Positions 57,426-64,000 of a stretch of 64,000 nucleotides of DNA are shown here, piece after piece. Location of the stretch: contig NZ_LR134287.1 of the NCBI RefSeq assembly GCF_900636515.1, forward strand, positions 1,302,001-1,366,000, read 5' to 3'. The position numbers and the translations under genes are program-made. Every line of letters starts with the position of its first letter. The first letter of the stretch is position 1. Source of the stretch: Neisseria animalis. Its GTDB lineage: Bacteria > Pseudomonadota > Gammaproteobacteria > Burkholderiales > Neisseriaceae. Below the pieces are notes generated by a model, which was not told the origin of the DNA, searched no databases, and was given only the letters and a program-made list of their open reading frames with translations.

Positions 57426-58256
57426 TTATTTAAACCAAGATTTAATCTTGGCAAACAGCGATGTACTCTGTTTTTCAAAGTTCTGCTCACCCGCAGCAAC
57501 GGGAGGCACGGCATCACGGACCACCGGCAATGCGCCGAAGCTCTGCGCCACCGGCATGATTTCAATGCTGTTCACATTCATATGCGCCGGACGTTGATAC
57601 AGCCACAACGCGGTCTCGGCAATATCTTCAGGACGGATAAACTGCACGTTTTCATAGAGTTTCGCCGCGCGCTCATCGTCTCCTTTAAAGCGCACATTGG
57701 AAAACTCCGTACCGCCGCACAAACCCGGCTCGATATTGGAAACGCGGACATTGGTTCCCGCAAGGTCGGCGCGCAGATTCAAACTGAATTGGCGGACATA
57801 GGCTTTGGTTGCGCCGTACACATTGCCACCCGGATACGGATAAGTACCGGCAATCGATCCGATATTGATGATATATCCCGCTTTGCGCGCCACCATTTGC
57901 GGCAGAATTTGCCGGGTCAGGAAAGTCAGGCCGATGATATTGGTTTGAATCATGGTTTCCCAATCGGCAAATTCGGCGCTGTCCGCACTGTCCAAACCCA
58001 GTGCCAAACCGGCATTGTTGATGAGGCAATCGATTTCCCGAAGATGTTCGGGCAGATTGTGCAGCGCATCATGAATGGATTCGGTACGGCTCATGTCCAT
58101 TTCCAGCGGGAAAAAACCGTCGCCCAATTCGGCAGCCAACGCCTTGAGCTTGTCCGCACGGCGTGCCGCACCGACAACGGTGTAACCGGCAGCCACAAAC
58201 GCACGGCTCATCGCCTCGCCAAAACCGGCCGATGCTCCGGTAATCAAAATCGCCAT
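57426..58256 (-). CDS. Short-chain dehydrogenase/reductase (YdfG-like)
   Basis: A 276-aa NAD(P)-dependent oxidoreductase. The cofactor motif ITGASAGFGEAM is at residues 5-16, NNAG near residue 90, and the catalytic Ser-Tyr-Lys in NIGSIAG and VYGATKAY. It resembles YdfG, which oxidises 3-hydroxy acids and reduces malonic semialdehyde. Compared with YdfG (about 248 aa) it has an extra C-terminal tail of about 28 residues ending in LFAKIKSWFK, a possible amphipathic helix. The gene stands alone. Confidence 0.9.
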   Translation of the reverse strand: MAILITGASAGFGEAMSRAFVAAGYTVVGAARRADKLKALAAELGDGFFPLEMDMSRTESIHDALHNLPEHLREIDCLINNAGLALGLDSADSAEFADWETMIQTNIIGLTFLTRQILPQMVARKAGYIINIGSIAGTYPYPGGNVYGATKAYVRQFSLNLRADLAGTNVRVSNIEPGLCGGTEFSNVRFKGDDERAAKLYENVQFIRPEDIAETALWLYQRPAHMNVNSIEIMPVAQSFGALPVVRDAVPPVAAGEQNFEKQSTSLFAKIKSWFK

Positions 58257-58341
58257 CTTGCTTCCTTTCTTTTGTTTTCACCTGTTTTCGGGTAAGATGT
58301 ATATTCTAAAACAATATTATCACGATAAGGGATACACCACC

Positions 58342-58794
58342 ATGAACATCAAAACCTTTACTCTTTCTGCCGCCGCCGCTTTACTGCTTGCGGCCTGCGG
58401 CGGCTCTCCCGCACAACCCAAAGGCCCGATTTCCGAAGACCGTACTGCCGCCTTCAAATCCATGATGCCCGAATTTACCACCATGGGTAAAATGGTTAAA
58501 GGCGAAGAGGCTTATGAGGTAGAAAAATTCAAGCAGGCAGCCGCCAAGTTTGCCGAAGCCAGCAAAAAACCTTTCAATTTCTTTGAATCCGACCCGCAAG
58601 GCAACGGCGATGCGCTGCCTGCCATTTGGGAAAATGCCGACAAATTCAAAGCAGAAGAAGAAAAATTCCATGCTGCCGTTGAAAAACTGAATACCGCCGC
58701 CCAAAGCGGTGTTTTGGAAGACATCAAAGCCGCATACGGCGAAGTGGGCGCAAGCTGCAAGTCCTGCCACGATGCCTACCGCATGCCGAAGTAA
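58342..58794 (+). CDS. cycP: Lipoprotein cytochrome c' (class II)
   Basis: The ATG at 58342 opens a lipoprotein signal peptide ([19 protein letters not shown], lipobox LLAAC), giving 150 aa. The mature protein is a predicted four-helix bundle with the haem site CKSCH close to the C-terminus, and FKSMMPEFTTMGKMV in helix 1. Cytochromes c' bind NO and protect against nitrosative stress; a lipid-attached form is known in Neisseria. The gene's 3' part is repeated directly downstream. GATAAGGGAT serves as the ribosome-binding site. Confidence 0.92.
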   Translation: MNIKTFTLSAAAALLLAACGGSPAQPKGPISEDRTAAFKSMMPEFTTMGKMVKGEEAYEVEKFKQAAAKFAEASKKPFNFFESDPQGNGDALPAIWENADKFKAEEEKFHAAVEKLNTAAQSGVLEDIKAAYGEVGASCKSCHDAYRMPK

Positions 58795-58807
58795 GCAAAA
58801 TACATAG

Positions 58808-58850
58808 AAAAGCCGTCTGCAAATTTAATGTTTTTGCAGACGGTCTTTTG
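58808..58850 (+). terminator. DUS terminator of cycP (unit 1)
   Basis: GAAAAGCCGTCTGCAAA and TTTTTGCAGACGGTCTTTT; one base in the second arm differs from the duplicate copy (GGTC versus GGCT). Confidence 0.8.
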
Positions 58851-58884
58851 ATTGGCTTTTCAGAAACTGCCGGCAACCCAAATC

Positions 58885-59026
58885 GGAAGAAGAAAAATGC
58901 CATGCCGCCGTTGAAAAACCGAATACCACCGCCCAAAGCGGTGTTTTGGAAGACATCAAAGCCGCATACGGCGAAGTGGGCGCAAGCTGCAAGTCCTGCC
59001 ACGATGCCTGCCGCATGCAGAAGTGA
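58885..59026 (+). pseudogene. Duplicated 3' fragment of cycP
   Basis: About 142 bp repeat the last third of cycP, displaced by 231 bp. It keeps the haem motif CKSCH and ends in TGA, but it lacks a start codon and signal peptide. Substitutions include Tyr to Cys and Pro to Gln near the end. The repeat continues through a second DUS terminator, so the whole unit (about 230 bp) was tandemly duplicated. Confidence 0.9.
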
Positions 59027-59039
59027 GGCAAAATATACA

Positions 59040-59082
59040 GAAAAGCCGTCTGCAAATTTAATGTTTTTGCAGACGGCTTTTT
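59040..59082 (+). terminator. DUS terminator (duplicate unit 2)
   Basis: AAAAGCCGTCTGCAAATTTAATGTTTTTGCAGACGGCTTTTT matches the unit-1 terminator. It also faces the end of the convergent lepB gene. Confidence 0.82.
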
Positions 59083-59096
59083 GATGAACTGAACAT

Positions 59097-60092
59097 TTAG
59101 CGGATCATAGTACCGATACGGCCGAAATCGTTGAAGTTCATCCAAATGAAAAATGCTTTGCCGACAATGAGCTTATCGCTGACAAAACCCCAATAGCGGG
59201 AATCCGAGCTGTTGTCGCGGTTATCGCCCATCATAAAGTAATGTCCTTCCGGCACGGTGCAGCGGAAAGCAGAACCGTCCGCAGCATACTCACAGTTTCC
59301 GGCAAACGGCTGACGGGAAAACTCGGCCAACTGTGCCGGCTCATAACTGGAATATCCGGGTACTTTTAAAACATTAAATTGATGCGAGCCGATATTTTCT
59401 TCAAACTGCTCGGCTTGGATTTCAACCGTTTGCCCGATTTGCGGAATATATTCCGAATAGCTGTATGTACCGTTCGGCATATCGTCCAAAGGTTTTCCGT
59501 TGATGCTCAACACCTTGTCTTTATATTCGATCACATCGCCCGGCAAGCCGATGGCACGTTTGATATAGTTTACAGACGGCTGTTCGGGATAATTGAATAC
59601 CACCACATCGCCGCGCTCTACCGAACCGGTAGGAATCAATACATTATTGACGATCGGCGTACGGATACCGTAGGAAAACTTGTTCACCAAAATAAAATCG
59701 CCGACCACCAAGCCCGGGCGCATGGAGCTGGACGGAATTTGAAACGGCTCGGCAATAAACGTCCGCAACACGAACACCACCAGAATAATCGGGAAAAAAC
59801 CGCTCATGTAGTCGGTAAAATGACCTTTATCCAGATGTTTCGCATCTGCTTTCAAACGTTTTTTGTGTACCAGCCAAACCACGCCGGTAAACAGTACGAA
59901 TATCAGCAAAACGGCAGTAAAACTCATGAAAAACGACAATACGCCGAATATGCCGACCATCATCAGCAGATAGCCCCATTGCAGCGCATTGCTCCACTCG
60001 CCATTCTCCTGACGCTCTTTATCGCTTTTAAAATACAATACCAAACCCGCAACAAATGCGGCTACGGCGGCCAGAACCCAATTACTGCCCAT
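59097..60092 (-). CDS. lepB: Signal peptidase I
   Basis: Cleaves signal peptides of exported proteins at the outer face of the inner membrane. The ATG at 60092 (MGSNWVLAAVAAF) gives 331 aa; 12 more codons upstream are open. Three or so hydrophobic helices precede the catalytic domain. The nucleophile is in PSSSMRPGLVVGDF (near residue 120), the catalytic Lys in NYIKRAIGLPGD, and the conserved GDNRDNSSDSR follows. It is a single gene. Confidence 0.94.
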   Translation of the reverse strand: MGSNWVLAAVAAFVAGLVLYFKSDKERQENGEWSNALQWGYLLMMVGIFGVLSFFMSFTAVLLIFVLFTGVVWLVHKKRLKADAKHLDKGHFTDYMSGFFPIILVVFVLRTFIAEPFQIPSSSMRPGLVVGDFILVNKFSYGIRTPIVNNVLIPTGSVERGDVVVFNYPEQPSVNYIKRAIGLPGDVIEYKDKVLSINGKPLDDMPNGTYSYSEYIPQIGQTVEIQAEQFEENIGSHQFNVLKVPGYSSYEPAQLAEFSRQPFAGNCEYAADGSAFRCTVPEGHYFMMGDNRDNSSDSRYWGFVSDKLIVGKAFFIWMNFNDFGRIGTMIR

Positions 60093-60240
60093 AAATCCGA
60101 CAACTCCTGTGAAACAAAACAGCAACACGGCTTACCGTGTCGTAAAAGTTAAAATGTTTTCTATTTTACCGTTTAAAGCACCATACCGCAAAGGTTTCCG
60201 CCCGTTCAAACGGCTTGCCTGCCTATCCGGATTCATCATC

Positions 60241-60274
60241 AAAAAGCCGTCTGAAAATGTTCAGACGGCTTTTC
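60241..60274 (-). terminator. DUS terminator of the YdcH-like gene
   Basis: AAAAAGCCGTCTGAA and TTCAGACGGCTTTT, the CTGAA form. Confidence 0.82.
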
Positions 60275-60283
60275 CAAAGCTGC

Positions 60284-60502
60284 TTATTTGCCTTCGGCTT
60301 TTTGCAGGATTTCGTACAATTTGTCTTTCAACAGCAGTTTCGCTTTTTTCAGCTCTTCGATTTCTTCCAAACCACTGGTTACGGGATTATTGGTCAAACC
60401 GGTAATTTTATCGTCCAACTCATTGTGCTCGTCAAACAAACGGGCAAAGTGAGTGTCTTCTTGTTTTAATTTTGAAATCAAATCGCGATATTCCGGAAAC
60501 AT
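60284..60502 (-). CDS. YdcH-family (DUF465) small protein
   Basis: A 72-aa helical protein from the ATG at 60502 (MFPEYRDLISKLKQEDTHF), preceded by AGAGAGGAAG. It contains the DUF465 pattern FARLFDEHNELDDKI...EEIEELKKAKLLLKDKLYEIL, probably a helical hairpin. The function is unknown. The frame is open 36 codons upstream, but that part is not conserved-looking. Confidence 0.87.
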   Translation of the reverse strand: MFPEYRDLISKLKQEDTHFARLFDEHNELDDKITGLTNNPVTSGLEEIEELKKAKLLLKDKLYEILQKAEGK

Positions 60503-60753
60503 AGTAACTTCCTCTCTTGGGTTAATATAAAACGTTAGGGGAAACGGAAATTCATTTTTCATTTCCATTATAGCAAAGGCGGTATTTTTATCCAGTCTTT
60601 TCCGCAGCAAATCCTCTCTTTTTCATGAAGACCGCCAATTTGCATACAATCTTGTTGCGCCACATCAGAAAAGCCGTCTGCAAATATGTTCAGACAACAT
60701 AAATCAGCGTAAAATCAAGCCGTCCCCTGTCATTATTCCCGTTTGGAGAAATC

Positions 60754-61947
60754 ATGTTTTTCGACCGTATCGAAGCCGCCCCAGCCGACCCGATTTTAGG
60801 CTTGGGAGAAGCATTTAAAGCCGAAACACGCACCGAAAAAGTCAACCTCGGTATCGGCGTATACAAAGACGCCTCCGGCGCAACCCCCATCGTCAAAGCC
60901 GTAAAAGAAGCAGAAAAACGCCTGCTGGAAAGCGAAACCACCAAAAACTACCTCACCATCGACGGCGTAGCCGAATACAATGCCCAAACGCAAATCCTGC
61001 TCTTCGGCGCAAACCACGAAATCATTACCAGCAAGCGCGCCAAAACCGCACAAAGCCTCGGCGGTACCGGCGCATTGCGTATCGCCTTAGAATTTGCCAA
61101 ACGCCAAGCAGGCGCCCAAACCGTTTGGATTTCCAACCCCACTTGGCCGAACCACAACGCAATTTGCAAAGCAGTCGGCCTTACTGACAAACCCTACCGC
61201 TACTACAATGCCGGCAATCACGGCCTCGACTGGAGCGGCATGATTGAAGACTTGGCACAAGCACAAAAAGGCGATGTCGTATTGTTGCACGGCTGCTGCC
61301 ACAACCCCACCGGCATCGACCCCACTCCCGAACAATGGGAAACCTTGGCAAAAATGTCCGCAGAAAAAGGCTGGCTGCCACTGTTTGACTTCGCCTACCA
61401 AGGTTTTGCCAAAGGTTTGGAAGAAGACGCAATCGGCCTTCGCACCTTCCTGAAATACAACCGCGAACTGCTGATTGCCAGCTCTTACTCCAAAAACTTC
61501 GGCATGTACAACGAACGCGTCGGCGCATTCACACTGGTGGCCGACAATGCCGAAACCGCCGAACGCGCCCACAGCCAAGTAAAAGGCATTATCCGCACAC
61601 TGTACTCCAACCCCGCCAGCCACGGCGCTGCAACCATCGCACTGGTATTGAAAGACGAAGCCCTGAAAGCACAATGGATTGCCGAGTTGGACGAAATGCG
61701 CGAGCGCATCCAAACCATGCGCCACCGCTTGGTTGCATTACTGAAAGAAAAAGGCGCAACACAAAACTTCGACTTTATCATCGAACAAAACGGCATGTTC
61801 TCCTTTAGCGGCCTAACCCCCGAACAAGTCGACCGCCTGAAAAACGAATTTGCCATCTACGCCGTACGCTCCGGCCGCATCAACGTTGCAGGCATTACCG
61901 CCGACAACATCGACTATTTGTGCGAAAGCATCGTAAAAGTGCTGTAA
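60754..61947 (+). CDS. Aromatic/aspartate aminotransferase
   Basis: A 397-aa PLP enzyme of the aspartate aminotransferase Ia family (AspC/TyrB). The N-terminus [24 protein letters not shown] and [13 protein letters not shown] are diagnostic. The cofactor Lys lies in [17 protein letters not shown] (near residue 250), and the substrate Arg in [13 protein letters not shown]. It makes aspartate, tyrosine or phenylalanine by transamination; the two names cannot be separated by eye. It is a monocistronic unit with a DUS terminator. Confidence 0.94.
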   Translation: MFFDRIEAAPADPILGLGEAFKAETRTEKVNLGIGVYKDASGATPIVKAVKEAEKRLLESETTKNYLTIDGVAEYNAQTQILLFGANHEIITSKRAKTAQSLGGTGALRIALEFAKRQAGAQTVWISNPTWPNHNAICKAVGLTDKPYRYYNAGNHGLDWSGMIEDLAQAQKGDVVLLHGCCHNPTGIDPTPEQWETLAKMSAEKGWLPLFDFAYQGFAKGLEEDAIGLRTFLKYNRELLIASSYSKNFGMYNERVGAFTLVADNAETAERAHSQVKGIIRTLYSNPASHGAATIALVLKDEALKAQWIAELDEMRERIQTMRHRLVALLKEKGATQNFDFIIEQNGMFSFSGLTPEQVDRLKNEFAIYAVRSGRINVAGITADNIDYLCESIVKVL

Positions 61948-61962
61948 ACCGATACGAAAGAT

Positions 61963-62000
61963 AAAAGGCCGTCTGCAAATATTTGCAGACGGCCTTTTTA
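61963..62000. terminator. Perfect DUS palindrome after the aminotransferase
   Basis: AAAAGGCCGTCTGCAAATA/TTTGCAGACGGCCTTTT: the two DUS arms meet with essentially no loop. It serves both convergent genes. Confidence 0.87.
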
Positions 62001-62048
62001 TACTGGCAACACCTATCTTTAGCAATCAAATTCAGGCCGTCTGTAAAA

Positions 62049-62732
62049 TCATCTGTTTTCCCTCTGTTCATAATAAGAAATGGTGGTTGTCCGGCACTGT
62101 TTTTGCCAAATCCCGGCCGCTTCCCATATTGCCGCTCCTTTGACGCTTTTGGCTGCGCGCACCATAACCCCGGCCAGAAAGCCGGTGGGCATCGGCCGCA
62201 TGGATTTCAACAAACCTACGGCATTAAGCGCATTCAGAATTTTGGCTGCCCACACTTCGCCCATACGGTCACTTCCCTGCCGCAGCAGCAAAGGCGGGCG
62301 CAGAATCAGCAGATTTTCAAATGCCAATGCGCCAACTGCTTCTTCAAGCTGCCCTTTCATGCGGAAGTAAAAGGTTTTCGCCCCCGGCGATGCATAACCT
62401 GCAGACACCAAAACCAATGTGTTCACGCCGTTGCTCTTGGCGGCTTGGGCAAAGGCCAGCTGCCCTTCATAATCTACCTGCCATTGCGCTTCTTTGCTGC
62501 CGGCCGTTTTCAAGGTCGTACCCAAGCAGGAAAACAATACGTCGCCGTACACAAGGTGCGTATAGTTTTTTTCATCTTCAAAATCCACTATATTCACGCG
62601 CAGCTTTTCATGGGTGATGCCCGCTTCACGGCGGACAAAAATATCCACCTGCGTCTAATCCGGATCCGCCAGCAAGCGTGCCAGCACATCGCGCCCCGTC
62701 GCGCCGGTTGCTCCGATTAGAAGTGCCTTCAT
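62049..62732 (-). pseudogene. NAD(P)-binding Rossmann-fold gene interrupted by in-frame TAG
   Basis: From the ATG at 62732 the frame begins MKALLIGATGATGRDVLARL with the GxxGxxG cofactor loop. After 25 codons it reaches TAG at 62655-62657 and continues in the same frame for about 200 more codons (VDIFVRREAG..., SCLGTTLKTAG, TLVLVSAGYASPGAKTFYFRMKGQLE). The pieces match one protein of the YbjT/HTATIP2-like NAD(P)-binding family of about 227 aa. A single base change would restore it, since many relatives have Tyr or similar there. A truncated form could start at GTG 62648, but it would lack the cofactor loop. AAAGGAAT precedes the ATG. Confidence 0.85.
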
Positions 62733-62754
62733 TTTGATTCCTTTTCCGATTGTT

Positions 62755-62797
62755 CAAAAAAAAGGCCGTCTGTAAAATATTTACAGACGGCCTTTTT
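62755..62797. terminator. DUS-type terminator upstream of the broken gene and downstream of pnp
   Basis: AAAGGCCGTCTGTAAAATA and TATTTACAGACGGCCTTTTT with almost no loop. This pair carries the CTGTA variant. It closes pnp on the minus strand. Confidence 0.85.
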
Positions 62798-62818
62798 GCT
62801 TTATATGCCAATCAAACC

Positions 62819-64000
62819 TTATTCGGCAGCAGGTGCTTCCAGCAAGGCTTTGATAGACAGGCGTACGCGGCCGCGGTCGTCTACTTCCAAGGCTTTCACT
62901 TTGACGGCTTGGCCGACTTGCAGGTAGTCGCTGACGTTTTTCACGCGCTCGTGGGCGATTTGGCTGATGTGTACCAAGCCGTCTTTGCCCGGCATTACGG
63001 ATACAATCGCGCCGACATTGTTGTCCAGCAATTTGATGACCGTGCCTTCATAGACTTTGCCCACTTCCACTTCGGCCGTAATCTGCTCGATACGGGCTTT
63101 GGCGGCATCACCTGCCTCTTGGGTTGTGGCGGCGATGGTGATGGTGCCGTCTTCGGCGATGTTGATTTCGGTACCGGTTTCGGCGGTAATGGCGCGGATG
63201 GTTTCGCCGCCTTTACCGATGACATCGCGGATTTTGTCTTGGTTGATTTTCATGGTAAACAGGCGCGGTGCGTGAGCAGACAGCTCTTGCGGGCCGGATA
63301 CCGCTTCCTGCATTTGTGCCAAGATGTGCAGACGGGCTTCTTTGGCTTGTGCCAAAGCGATTTGCATGATGTCTTTGGTGATGCCTTGGATTTTAATATC
63401 CATTTGCAGCGCGGTTACACCTTCGGTGGTACCCGCCACTTTGAAGTCCATATCGCCCAAATGGTCCTCGTCGCCCAAAATGTCGGTCAATACGGCGAAT
63501 TTGTTGTTGTCCAGAATCAAGCCCATGGCGATACCGGCAACGTGTGCTTTCAACGGCACACCGGCAGACAGGAGGCTCAAGCAGCCGCCGCACACTGAAG
63601 CCATTGAAGATGAGCCGTTGGACTCGGTGATTTCGGAAACCACACGCATGGTATAGCTGAAGTCTTCCGGAGACGGCAAAACGGCCAGCAATGCGCGTTT
63701 TGCCAAACGGCCGTGACCGATTTCGCGGCGTTTCGGCGCACCCATACGGCCGCACTCGCCGGTAGAATACGGAGGGAAATTGTAGTGCAGCATGAAGCGG
63801 TCGGTATATTCGCCGCTCAATGCGTCAATAATTTGCTCGTCGCGGGACGTGCCCAAAGTGGCTACGGCCAAGGCTTGGGTTTCGCCACGGGTAAACAGGG
63901 CGGAACCGTGGGTACGCGGCAATACGCCGGTTTGGATGTTCAGCGGGCGCACGGTGCGGGTGTCGCGGCCGTCGATACGCGGCTGGCCGTCCAAAATTTG
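62819..64000 (-). CDS. pnp: Polynucleotide phosphorylase, 3' part (runs off the window)
   Basis: About 393 C-terminal residues of a 3'-5' phosphorolytic RNase, a core part of the RNA degradosome. Visible are the second RNase PH domain ([46 protein letters not shown], then [32 protein letters not shown]), the KH domain ([20 protein letters not shown]) and the S1 domain ([21 protein letters not shown]...GLVHISQIA). It ends ...LLEAPAAE. The N-terminal half lies beyond position 64000. The DUS-type hairpin after it is the terminator. Confidence 0.97.
   Translation of the reverse strand, partial: QILDGQPRIDGRDTRTVRPLNIQTGVLPRTHGSALFTRGETQALAVATLGTSRDEQIIDALSGEYTDRFMLHYNFPPYSTGECGRMGAPKRREIGHGRLAKRALLAVLPSPEDFSYTMRVVSEITESNGSSSMASVCGGCLSLLSAGVPLKAHVAGIAMGLILDNNKFAVLTDILGDEDHLGDMDFKVAGTTEGVTALQMDIKIQGITKDIMQIALAQAKEARLHILAQMQEAVSGPQELSAHAPRLFTMKINQDKIRDVIGKGGETIRAITAETGTEINIAEDGTITIAATTQEAGDAAKARIEQITAEVEVGKVYEGTVIKLLDNNVGAIVSVMPGKDGLVHISQIAHERVKNVSDYLQVGQAVKVKALEVDDRGRVRLSIKALLEAPAAE

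Larger units (their letters stand above)
58795..59096. other. Intergenic region consisting mainly of a duplicated cycP 3' end
   Basis: Starts with the cycP DUS terminator and continues with a second copy of the cycP 3' end plus its terminator. No intact gene. Confidence 0.8.

Overview
The window comes from a member of the Neisseriaceae, most likely genus Neisseria. Three things point there. Inverted pairs of a Neisseria-type DNA uptake sequence (DUS, core GCCGTCTG) close most genes. Eight near-identical 107-bp Correia-like elements (CREE/NEMIS) lie between genes. The gene order thrS-infC-rpmI-rplT-pheS-pheT-ihfA is present with a foreign gene between pheS and pheT, a known neisserial 'minimal mobile element' site. 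The DUS here mostly reads (A)GGCCGTCTGCAAA rather than the textbook GCCGTCTGAA, which suggests a dialect outside the meningococcus/gonococcus group. I cannot name the species.

Layout. 1-9.4 kb: an unrecognised conserved protein with a low-molecular-weight phosphatase, fadD, pyrG, a CREE, a tRNA-like element with a direct repeat, an orphan HicB-like antitoxin, tilS, accA, hslR. 9.6-18.3 kb: a porin-like outer-membrane protein, recD, lolD and a lolC/E gene, a small secreted protein, yidB, ruvX-yqgE and a CreA-family lipoprotein. 18.5-25.3 kb: an EnvC/NlpD-like murein hydrolase activator, a CtpA-type protease, a GST, radA and an EamA transporter. 25.4-34 kb: two bacterioferritin subunits, aroD, mutY, a zinc alcohol dehydrogenase and ftsK.

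34-37.2 kb is the most unusual accessory block: a LysR regulator divergent from a cluster of a 2-oxoglutarate/Fe(II) dioxygenase, a LysE/RhtB exporter and a ThrH-like phosphatase. It looks like an amino-acid hydroxylation and export system. A CREE sits exactly in the 5' end of the dioxygenase gene. Removing 105 bp in silico restores a strong ribosome-binding site and a longer reading frame, while the element itself now supplies the ATG.

37.3-49.2 kb: tgt, tRNA-Val(GAC), then thrS, infC (ATC start), rpmI, rplT, pheS, an Mrr-like restriction endonuclease, pheT, ihfA, a MerR-like protein, and an ACT-domain/UPF0210 pair. 49.5-64 kb: dcd, a MORN-repeat exported protein, rdgC, tRNA-Glu(TTC), dadA divergent from an Lrp-type regulator, a YjbR-family gene, dsbD, dut, a DUF2288 gene, an SDR dehydrogenase, a lipoprotein cytochrome c' with a duplicated 3' fragment, lepB, a YdcH-like gene, an aromatic/aspartate aminotransferase, a Rossmann-fold gene broken by an in-frame TAG, and the 3' part of pnp.

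Most of the content is housekeeping chromosome. The accessory signals are the dioxygenase cluster, the Mrr cassette, the HicB-like orphan beside the tRNA-like element, and the CREE copies. I saw no rRNA, CRISPR array, transposase or prophage genes. All family names come from reading motifs by eye; no database search was run.
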